Below, in pieces: positions 41,985 through 53,199 of a stretch of DNA of 64,000 nt. The notes beneath the pieces were generated by a model that made no database searches, had not been told where the DNA came from, and saw only the letters and a list, made by a program, of their open reading frames with translations. The translations under genes and the position numbers were made by a program. This DNA is from Capronia americana. Lineage: Eukaryota > Ascomycota > Eurotiomycetes > Chaetothyriales > Herpotrichiellaceae. Position 1 is the first letter of the stretch, and each line of letters starts with the position of its first letter. The stretch covers positions 2,480,001 through 2,544,000 of the forward strand of contig JADWQD010000002.1 of assembly GCA_016110215.1 (NCBI GenBank). Direction: 5' to 3'.

Positions 41985-43129
41985 ATGCCGAAAGCAGTTT
42001 CAATATCAAAGGTCGACGGAAAGCCGGGGCAGGTGTACTATCCCCTCTCCCTGGACGAGGTGCCGAAGCCGTCGCCAAAAGGGAAGGAGGTGGTCATCAA
42101 GATCCATGCCGCTGCCTTGAACCACCGCGACCTATTCATCCGACAACATCTTTATCCAGGTACGGCCTTTGGCATTCCCCTTCTTGCCGATGGCTGCGGA
42201 ACCGTCGTCGCCGTCGGCAGCGATGCCGATCCTAAATGGAAGGGAAAGAGGGTGGTCGTGAATCCGGGCACGGGATGGAAAGATAGCCCGGAAGGTCCCG
42301 AGGACAAGGGCGGTTACAAGATCCTGGGAGGAACTAAGACCAATGCCAATGGCACACTTCAAGAGTATATGTGCATTGACGAGGGAGAACTTGAAGAAGC
42401 ACCTGAGCACCTTTCTTCGGTCGAAGCTGCCGCATTTGTCCTCACCGGCCTTACAGCATGGCGAGCTGTGATGGTCAAGTGCGGTGAACACAATCTCAAA
42501 CCGGGCAAGAATATTCTGATAACTGGGATTGGTGGCGGTGTGGCTCTGTTCGCCCTGGAGTTTGCCAAAGCGGCGGGCGCCAATGTCTTCGTCACAAGTG
42601 GGAGCAAAGAGAAAATCGAAAAGGCCATCGCCCTTGGAGCAAAGGGTGGAGTCAACTATAAGGAGGAAGGTTGGGACAAGAAACTATTAGCAAGCTTGCC
42701 AGCGGACAACAAACAACTCGACGCCATCGTCGACGGTGCTGGGGGTGACGTCGTCTCAGTTGGCGCCAGGCTGCTCAAGGTATGTGCCTCGAGCATTCCT
42801 CCTCCCTCCTCCGAAAGTACTAACACACTGTGCAGCCAGGTGGTATAATCTCCATTTACGGTATGACCATATCACCAAAAATGCCGTTCTTGATGCAGGC
42901 TGTCTTGAAGAACATCGAGGTCAAGGGCTCAACAATGGGCTCACGAAAGGAGTTCAAAGACATGGTAAACTTCGTCAAGACCAGGCAAGTTAAGCCGGTG
43001 GTGTCCCGTGTAGTGCAGGGCTTCGACTTGGATGCTATCAACGACTTGTTTGAAGACATGAAGAAAGGAAGTCAGTTCGGCAAGCTAGTGATTGAGGTCT
43101 CGAAAGAAGGTGCTGAAAGTAAGCTGTGA
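41985..43129 (+). CDS. MDR-superfamily NADPH oxidoreductase (quinone reductase/zinc-free ADH-like)
   Basis: Exons 41985-42779 and 42836-43129 (56-nt intron), 362 residues. Medium-chain dehydrogenase fold: GroES-like N-terminal domain (VVIKIHAAALNHRDLFIRQ) and Rossmann domain with ILITGIGGGVALFALEFAKAAG near residues 170-190. The position where zinc-dependent alcohol dehydrogenases hold the catalytic Cys is occupied by N-H-R-D (ALNHRD), and no structural four-Cys lobe is present. So this is a zinc-independent member, closest in pattern to YogA/quinone oxidoreductase-type enzymes. It probably uses NADPH to reduce a quinone or activated alkene; the substrate is unknown. ATG 41985 is the first that leads into the conserved PKAVSISK strand. 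Confidence 0.9.
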
Positions 43130-46100
43130 GTATATTATTAGAAAGCGGCCGGGGAATGGGATCTGCAGCAATAGTTCGAGCAAATTGCCTCTGTGTAGCC
43201 TGGGTGCCTGGACACCTCGAAAGCCATATTCAAGTTTGTGCGAGTTGCTCCAAGTTGGATGGTGCCTCGTACGTTGCTATTTTTGCAAACTATGCGCTGT
43301 GCAGAAATTGAAGCGTAGCGGTTGGTTCTGCCGCAGCGATAAACAAGGTCTTGTCCACATGCGTTCAATACCACTGCAGGTCCTGCAGGTGCCGTCCAAC
43401 GTCGAGGGAAAGATCGACCCAAGGACGAGGCCCAAATTCCCAACGATCCGACCAAGTGGTCCAGAGTCCTTCTTCCGGATCTTGCACAACACACAGAGAG
43501 GCGGTCAGAATGGGGAACCGAATAAGGATCACAGGTTCAGGGACATCCGTCCTATTCGGGACACTGTCTTCGTCATTCCGGCCGGTTACAAACCTCTGTG
43601 GCTGCCTCTGAGTACGTCTTGGCGCTATGAGTGGCTCGGAACTCACCAAGAAGATTCTGCGACCAATGTTTGGCAGTTGACACTTGAGAGCTGCAGACCT
43701 TGACAACACATCGTTGCTGGACGGGCGGCAAAAAGGCAGGGCCCCTCGTTAACAGCCGGCAGTTGTATGATTATGTTTGAGAACCGGACAGCATGGACAG
43801 ACCCCTCGAGAACACCCTCCACCGAAAGGAGATCATTGGATGCGGTTCCCAGATTCCCAGGGGGTACTTTCGAGTCTTCGTCGATCTGATCGACGGACCC
43901 TGCACTTTCAACGATGCAGGTACGAGCATTCTCCACCAAAATGTTACAAGGTGTTTCAGGGCCTGAAGTGTTTGTGATGCTCGAGATGGCCAACGATGCG
44001 GCGCAGTGACGGCCACTGGGTGGGCGTTGCATGCTGCAGCGATGTGATACCCTTGGCCGCTGCGACATGTATCCAGGCTACTATGGATCCAGACGAGGCT
44101 CGATCCTTGGCCTCGTTGGTTCCCGCGCGCGGAGCAACTGGACGGATGCGGTCGCGAGACGCTGCACTCTGGCAACCAAGGGTGCCAGAGGATCACTCTG
44201 TGACGGCGCGCACTTGCAGGGGGATGGGCCGAGATTAAGCGAGCCAGTTGGAAGGCAGGGCAAAAATAGAAGGGAGCAGATCCTGTGCGATCTTGGAAAT
44301 GCCGGGTGAAAATGCACACAGCCTCAAAAATTTCTCTTGGTTCCTACCAATCGCGGATTATGATTGACGCGTCTCGAAGCACGCGTCCTTCATGATCTTT
44401 CGATTGGTATTTCCAACCGCATACTCTTGCGTACTGGGGATGAAGGTATGTCGGAAACGTGGTACGCCAGCGCAGAGCCAACCAAACTTGGGGGTATTTG
44501 TGCAGTAGTACGAGTACGAGTATTGTTTGCAGAAAGCCGAACAACCAACGACCAAGGCGAAACGGAGCCGGTGCTCATGTGGGACCCATGAAGGTGTTTA
44601 TAGAGCTCTTCTGGGGATAGTCGGCGGCGCCGGCGAAGTACGGTGGCACGTAGGTCAAGCGGTAGGAGCGTGACAAGTAGTTGTAGCGTGACGAGACCGT
44701 TTGTGTAGTCTAGCCGCGTCAGGCGAACCCCCTTGTCTTTGGGCGTTTGTGGGGTCTCGATCCAGAAGGACCGAAGGAGGAAGAAGCACGAGAGTCATGG
44801 TAGGTATCTTTGAAGCTGGTGGACCAGTGCCAGACTGGCATCAGGTGAGCTCTGGTGTGGTTTGGCAACGGTGACTGCGGGAAATAATCAGTGATGAGTA
44901 CTCGTACACAACATGCGGAACAATGGCCATCTGTCGCCGGATTGAGCCTGCGCCGTACCCGCCCTGCATGAGCGGTCGAGCTTTGAGATAGCGTCTGGCG
45001 ATGAACGACCTAAGTGCTCCGAGCTCGGTCTCCCAGTGGGCACTATGCGTTGAGTTTGCTGGCCACGGCAGGAAGCTGTTTCCAACCTCGCTTAAGCTGC
45101 AGTCGAGGTTCAAAGACACCGAAAAGACAGCCGGCTGGGGTGACCGAAGCGCGTGACTGTGATAGGAGAGTTTGGAGCACAGCGATGCCGTCGTTACTGT
45201 ATGATTTCTCGTGCATATGGGGGCCAAGCGAAGATGCGCAGGCGGCACTCGCATGAGCTGGAAACCTTTTTCGGGAATGATTAGCCGGGAAAAGGTACAC
45301 AACGTGATCGATCTTAAGGCAAGAAAGCACACTGAGGATAATTTACTCGCTGGTGGATGTGCACCGTAAATCAATTGTGGCAGTGACCTGAGAAGAGTGG
45401 CAAACCACCTACTACTACTGTATGTGGGATGATTTTTTGCCGAGGGCGCAACTTCCGAGGATGTCTCTGCAGCAGGTCGGAAGTAAGGGATGAACTTCCA
45501 ACACACACAAGTAACCAGATGAAGACAATCGAGGCTGGAAAAACACACCTCCTCGTTCCTCATGTCCAGAGTGTTTGCAGCTTGAAACGCTGAACATATA
45601 TACCAGAGCAGAAGCGATATCTGCTATGCTTGAAGCGCACAGGCGCTGGCCGTTGTTTGATGTTGGAGTTGTCTCCGCAGACTGCCCAATCCAGGGCACA
45701 AGCCGGCCAGCAGGCAAGCCGTGTCGCTGGAGGCAAATTCACTAGTAAGGAAGAGGACTAGAGTCCTCGGTTGGGCGCCTTGTGCGCTATGTTTAGAAGC
45801 CCGGGACCGCGAGCAAGGATCAGTCATGGAGACACGGACCAGGGGCCAGGCCCATGCCCGGGAGACTTGGAAGCTGCTCAGGCCTTAGGGGAAGATGGCA
45901 AGTGGCCATCATCAGGCTAGGGCTAGGGGACCGAACCTCCACGGGAGCCAGTGGTATCATACTGGCCCCTTCTAACGCTCCCTGGCTTAATGCGACCGAA
46001 CAGGACGTGATAGGACAGTGGACGGTCGACGGTGACCTCATCTTCCTGTCGCTTCATGATCGCTGCCAGCGCTGCAGGCTTCAGGGAGAAAACCCACAGA

Positions 46101-48560
46101 AAAGCAGGAGGGACGAAACTCTTTGGGCTTTTCCTTTCTTACCCAATTCTTGACCCTCTTTTTCCTTTTCGGCACTGGCGTGCTTCCTTCTCTTACCACC
46201 CACTGCGGCTGTGCAAGCCTCAGAATGCACCCCCAGCAATGCTTCTTTTTGGCTGCCACGCTCTGCTCAACGTCGAGCCCTCGACTGGAGGTGGGCTTGT
46301 GGATCTCTCCCCGAAGCCGCCCTTGCCCGTTTGGCCAGTTTCTCTGGGTCCCGATCCCTGGTCGAGCTGTCATCACAATGAATTTGTGCGCACTCGCAAG
46401 CACAAAAAACACAGAGAAACGCTAGTACGAGTACTCGTACTGGGGTGAGATGGAAATGATATGCCCACCGTCCCGCCAGAAGCCGGCCACATGTTGCTCC
46501 TCGCAGGCAGCGCCTGTGCCCGCCATTTTGCTGGCTGTCGTCAATCTTATTTTGTTGAGCATTGGAGGCAGTGAGAGCTGCTGCAGCTGAGGACAGTGGC
46601 TTCGACAGCAACCTTGCAGTTGATGCGAGAGGCGACGGCAGCAGAACAGCACTCCACGGTGATCTGACTGAGTGACTTGCACATCGCTCATACGTACGCG
46701 TAGAACACTCCCGTTGTATCAGCCACTCATGACCCGAGCAAAATCCAGTCGGCTGGTCTCCGCTTTTGGTGCTAATCCTGTCTTTTCCCCTCGCGTCCCT
46801 TTGGGCCTTTCTCGAGTCTCCTGCTCTGACGCCTATCATCCACTCCCTAACCACCCCGGCAAGCCCCTCATCCACTCCCTGCGTCGCTCTTGCCCACCTC
46901 TGACCTCTTCCCTTTTCCCTCAGCCCGCTAGCCGTTCACTGCCACTAAGCCTGCCTCAACTCGCGAAGAAAGTCTTCCGTTCACTCGCCGAGCTGTTCTG
47001 CGTGACCTGATTGATCCGTCAGAGCCCTTCTTTTTGCCATCCTCGCCTTTCGCGGCTTCACTGCCTCTGGGCTCTTTGGCTGGGTCGAGGCCGATATAGC
47101 CTTTTGATCCCCCTCCTTGTCCTCGGCTCCTCTTCTTCCATTCCCGCTCCACCTGGTCCATCACCCCTTCAACTCACCTTCGCTGGTCATCTTTTCTGGT
47201 TCTGTTCGCAGACCATACTTTCGTTTACACCAACACACTCGCTTTTGACGGCTTCGAATACCACTCGTTGGACACCAATCGCTCAAGTCCTTCGCTTTTC
47301 GAAATTGTTCGCTGAAAGCCACACCAGAAACACCAAGTTCATCAGACATCCTACCTGTCGATTAAGCAGCAAGGAGACACTTGCGCTAGGGTCGAACCCC
47401 AATCTCCTCGATCTATTCACATCTGTCCTGTCTATGAGCGGCGTCTCCTGATATTGGAAAATAAAACTGTGCAAATTCACAGTTGAAATATAGTCGGCGG
47501 GCAACCTACATCGCCGGGCTCTTCACTGCGCAACCATCCGTGTGGTGACCGTACGTGTGGGAAGTTCAGCGGCTCGACCCGTGAAGAAGTAAAGGGAAGA
47601 TCAAGTTAGAGGTTCTAACCTCTGGTCCCCTTTAGAATTCAGTCTGCTGGGTGAGTTATCCATCGGCCTTTCGACATCATCCGTTACCGAATTTGCTCCT
47701 CTATCGGATGTCAAAATCCTGTAACCTGCAACACTCCTTGCTTGCACATCTTGTCCTTACCTCCCTTGAAATTATCCATCATTCCTGCGCCTTGGAATCC
47801 GCGCAGAAATATTCTGGATGTCTCACTGACGCCCTTCTACAGCTTGTTTCACTTGCGCCAGAGCACCCTTCACTCCTCGCCGACTCTCCATTTGGAACAT
47901 TCACAACTATTTGCCACGACTTGGTTCAATCTTCCCTGGCAGATGTAAGTATCCCTTGCAAAAGCTACCCTGGTCCTGCATTTCAATCCTGCCCGAGAAT
48001 AGTTCGGCTGATCAGTGTTGATAGTTCGTTCCACCACAGTGGAATTCTTTGTTCTCGAGATTAAGTCTGCCTCAGCTTCCCGATCTCATCCCTCTTCGGG
48101 AACGACGAACTCTTGGTCCCATCTCAAATACCTTCAAGTTGGCGACATCGGCCTGAGTCGCATCTCATCTCTGTCGGTGCCTTCAGCCAGCCGCCGACTC
48201 CTGCTACTTCGGGGCTCGGTCATCTCTCAGTATCATCCCTGATCTTCGAATGTACCCCTGGAGAACTACGACATCGAACTTTCAGACATTCAGATCTCGA
48301 TAGTACTACGCAACAGTCGTTCGCTTTGATTCGAGGCAAGATTTAGCCTCACCACACTCGCTTAGTACCCAGTCGCTCGCTTAGTATTTTTTTGTTTTAA
48401 CAATTTCCCCCCCAACACCGTCAATCTGGCGTCCATAACTTACAACCACTTTCAGGTAAGTCCAATCTGGCACATCCCTGACATGTTTTAGCCTCCACCG
48501 TCACGGTGTTGAGCCATTCCCCTCCTGTCTGATTCAAATACTTACCTGTCCTCAGTCTTT
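43130..48560. other. long gene-poor interval with CT-rich leader
   Basis: Over 5 kb without a recognisable protein. Some open frames exceed 200 codons (44841-45563 minus, 46267-46875 minus) but look non-coding in composition and have no family match. From about 46700 to 48420 the plus strand is strongly pyrimidine-rich, with good splice donors (gtaagtatcc at 47945, gtaagtcc at 48456). That is typical of a long spliced fungal 5' leader, here of the regulator starting near 48682. No RNA gene is identified. Confidence 0.5.
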
Positions 48561-48681
48561 CCCAGACTCTCGCACCCCGTTTATAGTCGACGACACATTC
48601 GACCCTGCAGATTTTGCTGGAGAACCTTTTGCAAGCCAGTTCCAGGACGGCCTCGAGGCCAAACCTGGTCAGCTCTTCTCC

Positions 48682-50481
48682 ATGTCTGGCTATGACGGGG
48701 CAGGTCAACCAGGGTTCATGAGTATGTTGACACAGTGTCAGACGGTACAACACATCGCTAATCAAAGTCTAGAATTCCAACCTCCTGTCATGGAAAACCC
48801 GATGTTCTACGGTAGTTATCCGCCTACACCGTACGATCATCACCCTCTTCTCCAGCCCGGAAACGTCCAAGATGCCGACTTTCCATATCTTACCGGAAGC
48901 GAATATTCCTCTGAGAAGAGCTTCGTGCAAGGAAGCGGGCCCCCTGTAGAGTCCCAGAACGGCAGAGACGCGGAGCCGAGAGCCTATGGCGTCCGTCATC
49001 ACGCTGTTTCGTCAATTCAAAGCATTCCAACCCTCTCCCGTAAGCGCAAGGCTTCGGTTGAGGACGATTACGACCTGCCCGCTCAAAAGAAAGCGGTGCT
49101 CGCTCAAGTCCAAATCCAAGATCCCAATGGCGACTACTACGACCTCAGCGGCCAAACTTCGCCTTATTCTCCATTCATACCAACACCGACTGGCAGCACT
49201 GGTCTTCCCGCATATGCGAGCCATGGCACCTCACCCAGACCTTCCGGCCACCACTATTCGACCTCGACCGCTTCACAATGTTCGTTGGCCGCGCCTTCTC
49301 CACATACACCCGCCTTCAGCCCTTCCTTCACCACTGTGAAGAGCGAGCAGAGCCCCAGAGCCCCCATGACCCCTATTGCACGGCCGACAACAGGCTCTCC
49401 TCTCAAGTCGTCGATTCCCCGACTAGTGCGCACCTCCACTATGCAGCAATCGCCCCCCGAAGTGTTTTCAAGCATGGTCGTCGGCCAAACTCAAACCTTC
49501 AACCCATACGCCATGCAAGCTCTCAAAGCGAACCTCAAGCTCAAGGGTGATCTCGACAGCATGAAAGATGACTGGACGGCTGAAGAGAAGGAGGCACGCC
49601 GTCGTCTCGTCGTGTTCGAGCGTGAGCAAACCGGCAGCACCATTTGCGGGACCTTCAAGGGGGTTGCTCCCGACCAACGTCAGGCCAGCAGCATTTGCAT
49701 CAGCTGCATCTGGTGGAAGGAGAAGAACGAATATTACGTCACGTCGGTCGATACCATCTATCTGCTCGAGTCCTTGGTCGGGGTTCGATTCACCGTTGAA
49801 GAGAAGAACCGCATCCGACGCAATCTCGAAGGTTTCCGACCCATGACCGTGTCCAAGGCGCGAGCCGACAGTGAGGAGTTCTTCAAGGTCATCATGGGCT
49901 TCCCTCACCCCAAGCCTCGCAACATCGAGAAAGATGTCAAGGTCTTCCCATGGAAGATCCTGGGCACTGCGCTGAAGAAAATCATCTCCAAGTACTCGGC
50001 CAGCTATTCGTCCACGGCGGCTCCTCTGCTTACTCCAGCCTCCTCAATCTATCACTCGGAGCCAGCATCCGAATACCAATACCCCTCATCACCGCACCCT
50101 GAATACCTGGGTGCTTCCGGATACCAAGTCAACCGTGAGATGGGCTATCTTCATCAACAACCCATGCACATGCGCAACCCGGGACCTGTTGTGACAGCCG
50201 CACCCGAGTTGCAGCTGCAGATGCCCCAGCCTCAGTACGCGCCTACCTACGAAGTCAACAACGGATACCTTTACCAGAACGGGGTCCCTGTCACGCAAGC
50301 CACGATGTCGATGCAGTCCCATCCAATGACGGCACCTGTCACCCGCATGCCGTCTTGGGAGTACGCGAATTTCGTCAACGACAGCCCTGTCACGATGGCA
50401 CCCCAGAGCGCACCGCCCACTGCGTACCCCCGAGGACCAGCTGGGACGATGGAGTTCATGCCCACGATGCACTATCACTGA
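48682..50481 (+). CDS. Medusa/DUF7082-like developmental transcription regulator
   Basis: At least 599 residues in one exon. A conserved domain at about residues 278-440 runs from ANLKLKGDLDSM through QTGSTICGTFK, ICISCIWWKEKNEYYVTS, TIYLLESLVGVRFTVEEKNR, LEGFRPMTVSKARADSEEFF to KPRNIEKDVKVFPWKILG. I recognise this as the domain of fungal Medusa-type (MedA/Acr1/Ren1) regulators of conidiation, though I cannot exclude a paralogue. The flanks are disordered: Ser/Pro/Thr-rich before and Gln/Pro/Tyr/Met-rich after. An RKRKAS basic motif may be a nuclear localisation signal. The frame is open upstream of ATG 48682 back to about 48437. Protein-like residues (FIVDDTFDPADFAGEPFA) follow an acceptor at about 48555. 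The true start is therefore probably in a small upstream exon joined by the intron 48456-48555. The long leader fits such regulators. Confidence 0.6.
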   Translation: MSGYDGAGQPGFMSMLTQCQTVQHIANQSLEFQPPVMENPMFYGSYPPTPYDHHPLLQPGNVQDADFPYLTGSEYSSEKSFVQGSGPPVESQNGRDAEPRAYGVRHHAVSSIQSIPTLSRKRKASVEDDYDLPAQKKAVLAQVQIQDPNGDYYDLSGQTSPYSPFIPTPTGSTGLPAYASHGTSPRPSGHHYSTSTASQCSLAAPSPHTPAFSPSFTTVKSEQSPRAPMTPIARPTTGSPLKSSIPRLVRTSTMQQSPPEVFSSMVVGQTQTFNPYAMQALKANLKLKGDLDSMKDDWTAEEKEARRRLVVFEREQTGSTICGTFKGVAPDQRQASSICISCIWWKEKNEYYVTSVDTIYLLESLVGVRFTVEEKNRIRRNLEGFRPMTVSKARADSEEFFKVIMGFPHPKPRNIEKDVKVFPWKILGTALKKIISKYSASYSSTAAPLLTPASSIYHSEPASEYQYPSSPHPEYLGASGYQVNREMGYLHQQPMHMRNPGPVVTAAPELQLQMPQPQYAPTYEVNNGYLYQNGVPVTQATMSMQSHPMTAPVTRMPSWEYANFVNDSPVTMAPQSAPPTAYPRGPAGTMEFMPTMHYH

Positions 50482-51252
50482 AGAGTGCAACTAATGCCCA
50501 CCATTTCCTTTCTTGACTGTCCTTAGCATGATTATTTTTGCACTCGGATCACAAACGCCTACGATGCGCACATTGGGACGACATTTCCTTCTCATTACCG
50601 GCGTACTGGAAAACGGGGACAGCTATCGGCAAGGGAGGCGGAATGAGTTCATGTACACACGCACCAACCATGTAAACCAGGATGAGCATGTTGTTATGCA
50701 TAGCGATTTTACACTCGTGGACGGCTGGGACGAATTGAGGATATTGCTCGCAAAAGTCTTGAGATTAGGACAGTTATCGCTGTCGACTCAGGTGGTAATA
50801 TCTGGGGGGGGGAGGGGGAGGATGTGTGGCAGGATACAGTCCAAGGGTTGGTTACGTTTCATGTGTATATGAAAGCATAGACTTGCTACGGCATACAGCC
50901 TCCTACGCACTGCAACACGCAGAGAATACACGAGTAATTATTTGATTGACGAAACGCGATCCTCACCTCTTTGGCCTCGCACCGAGTAAAAATACTTGGT
51001 TCACAGCGCTGCTGTAAGTGCGCCGCGCGGGCTAACCGGATCTGGTTTCGATAAACATCACGCGAGCTTCCTGCGCGGTTGAATTCAGTCCCGTCTCACG
51101 ATTGCTGAAAACCCCCTCATCCAATTACCCTGCTTCTGGGTTACTCTCCGTCAAACCCTCCGTCATCGGTCTTCGGATGATATTATTGCACCCAGCGATG
51201 ATACATTAGTAGCATTTCTTACGACCTGAGCAGCCCGGTCTGCTCTATCCTT
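50482..51252. other. intergenic, no gene recognised
   Basis: 3' region of the regulator and promoter of the next plus-strand gene. A G-rich run near 50803-50820 is the only compositional oddity. Confidence 0.4.
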
Positions 51253-53199
51253 ATGGCGTCGGCGCCCGCCATGGCCACCCCGCCGCGAGAACAGCCTCTG
51301 CTGCTGGACCATGGCCTCTGTCCTTCTCCCATCGCTACCCAGAAGAGTTCACCCCGACGATCAGCTTGCTTCATCACCCGTTCCGATTCATTGCCAGAAG
51401 AAGATGGAGAAAATGCCTTCACGAGCGCCTCGAACCATTGTGGCCTCAGCCCTCAACGCGTTCAGTCCCGACCTAGAGCGTGGGAACGGCGTCCAGCGAT
51501 ACCCTATGCAGCTCGAAATGATGCGCAGAAGATTTGGAAACGCGTGCCATTGGGGATTGTCGGCGTGACGGACGGCCAGAAATGGAGGAAGGAGACAAGT
51601 AAGCTGAACGTCCGGCCGGTCAAGAGACTGCGGGTCACACACCTTGGAGAAGACGAGGACAAGGAGAACGTTGACTATGTTGGGTCGAAGTGGGACGAGG
51701 ACGGACTGGCCACGCCCAGTCCCAGGCGAAAGGCGTTGGAATGTGGGGAGCCCACTGGGCAAGCAACGGAAGAAGATCAAAACATGCAAGCCTCCTGTCA
51801 ACCGGGCGAGCATCAGGGAGAAGACGGTCATGTTGACGACGCTAACCATGACACGGCTTCACCAGAACTCCAGACCTGTGAACCGCCCGAAATCCTGGGC
51901 GATGTGTCATCTGTTGAAGGTGAAGAAACCGCTTCACCCCTTGTCTTAGACATGGTTCTTCCATCTGTCGAAGCTGCGGACCATGGTATTTCTCCAGCTG
52001 CAGTCACCGGCTCTTCACCCATTTCAGAACCCAAAAAAGCAATGGCGTCTTCGCCCAGATCACCGAATAAAAACCTTACCGCACAGACCGTCCCTTCACA
52101 TGGCGACGAGCAAGACGTCGTCGCCAGCGCTCACAGCGCCCTAGGCGCCGTCGAACACCCTCTTGAGGATGAGAACGCAGCCTACTTATGGGCCTTCTTG
52201 TCTCGAACACGAGCACGGAAAGAAGCCCGAGAACAAACCGAACAGAATAATGCTGTTCAACGCGAGGAGGGAGATGAGGCAGGAGAATCAAAGAGTCTCC
52301 ATGTCGACAAGGTTTCAGCAACAACACCTGAGGTCGACGACACCTCCGTAGCCCTGCCCGCAGCCAACCCGTCTAATATCATTCTCTCACCTCGACGAAG
52401 CTCCCGACTCACAACTCGACTGCCCAGACCCCAGAATCCCGTGTCAACCCCGGCAGCCACTATTTCTCTCAAGCGACTTAACGGCCCGGAACTCACGGCT
52501 AACAACCGCGAAATCCCGTCTATTGCGGTGGCCACTAGACGAAATACTGAGTGTAACACGTTTGGGGCAATTTCAGTCAAGAACAGGCTGATTCAGCTGG
52601 CCGCCGAAGCCAAGGTCAGGGAGTCGTCAGGTGTCATTTCTAAGGGAGCCGAACCTTCGAGCCTGGAATCAAGCACCGCGAGGACGAAGCAGAAGAAGGT
52701 GGTCTGGGCAGAAACGCTGGCCACATATCAAGACGGCTCAGACCCCCTGAGCGAATCTGCCCTTCGGGATGAAGCGGTCAAGGCCGAGGAAGTGCCCATC
52801 GTGGAGGGGAAAGAGGGCCAACCTGCTGAGGTGGAACCTGATCCCTGTCCCGACGGCGATCGGATTCAAGGAATGGTCGCGGAACAGTCGATCCAGGGAC
52901 TCTTTCAGATGCTGCGGGAAAAGAACAAAAACAGAGGCGGCATGAAAAAAGTGCGCCGGCTTAGGAGATTGAACGGCGGCTCCGTGAATGGAACTCCCGC
53001 ACCGAAGAAATTCACAAATACGCAACTTCCGGTGCCGGTCGGGTCTAAACCACCGGCCTTTGGTTCCTCCCTTGAAGCGGAAAAGACGAAACTTCTCGAT
53101 AAAGACGGCGCTAAATTAGAAGCAAATGCTTCCGATGGTGCGAAGACAAATGAAGGGGTGCAGACACGGACAAGAAGTAGGAAGCTTAAGAATGTTTAA
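51253..53199 (+). CDS. hypothetical disordered protein with KEN motif
   Basis: Single exon, 648 residues; I do not recognise a family. Composition is rich in Glu, Ser, Ala, Pro and Thr, so it is probably mostly disordered. Visible elements: a KEN box at residues 137-139 inside an acidic stretch (LGEDEDKENVDY), several proline-directed sites followed by basic residues (TPSPRRK, ILSPRRSSRL, SSPRSPNK), basic clusters (RPVKRLRV, KKVRRLRRL), and a short conserved-looking segment KKVVWAETLATYQDG near residue 480. The best-structured part may be a helix EDENAAYLWAFLSRTRARKEAREQ. Basic stretches suggest nuclear location. KEN boxes are degradation signals for the APC/C, so a cell-cycle role is possible but only inferred. 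Coding is supported by the long uninterrupted frame and composition. Confidence 0.7.
   Translation: MASAPAMATPPREQPLLLDHGLCPSPIATQKSSPRRSACFITRSDSLPEEDGENAFTSASNHCGLSPQRVQSRPRAWERRPAIPYAARNDAQKIWKRVPLGIVGVTDGQKWRKETSKLNVRPVKRLRVTHLGEDEDKENVDYVGSKWDEDGLATPSPRRKALECGEPTGQATEEDQNMQASCQPGEHQGEDGHVDDANHDTASPELQTCEPPEILGDVSSVEGEETASPLVLDMVLPSVEAADHGISPAAVTGSSPISEPKKAMASSPRSPNKNLTAQTVPSHGDEQDVVASAHSALGAVEHPLEDENAAYLWAFLSRTRARKEAREQTEQNNAVQREEGDEAGESKSLHVDKVSATTPEVDDTSVALPAANPSNIILSPRRSSRLTTRLPRPQNPVSTPAATISLKRLNGPELTANNREIPSIAVATRRNTECNTFGAISVKNRLIQLAAEAKVRESSGVISKGAEPSSLESSTARTKQKKVVWAETLATYQDGSDPLSESALRDEAVKAEEVPIVEGKEGQPAEVEPDPCPDGDRIQGMVAEQSIQGLFQMLREKNKNRGGMKKVRRLRRLNGGSVNGTPAPKKFTNTQLPVPVGSKPPAFGSSLEAEKTKLLDKDGAKLEANASDGAKTNEGVQTRTRSRKLKNV

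Noticed and set aside
44841..45563. 240-codon open frame on the minus strand
   Set aside because: Composition is Ser/Leu/His-rich without domain, splice partner or recognisable family; more likely chance, although not excluded.
46267..46875. 202-codon open frame on the minus strand
   Set aside because: Antisense to the CT-rich probable leader; Arg/Ala/Ser-rich in the way expected from a GC-biased reverse strand.
47361..47420. tRNA B-box-like sequence gtcgaacccc
   Set aside because: No paired T stem or acceptor stem on either strand.
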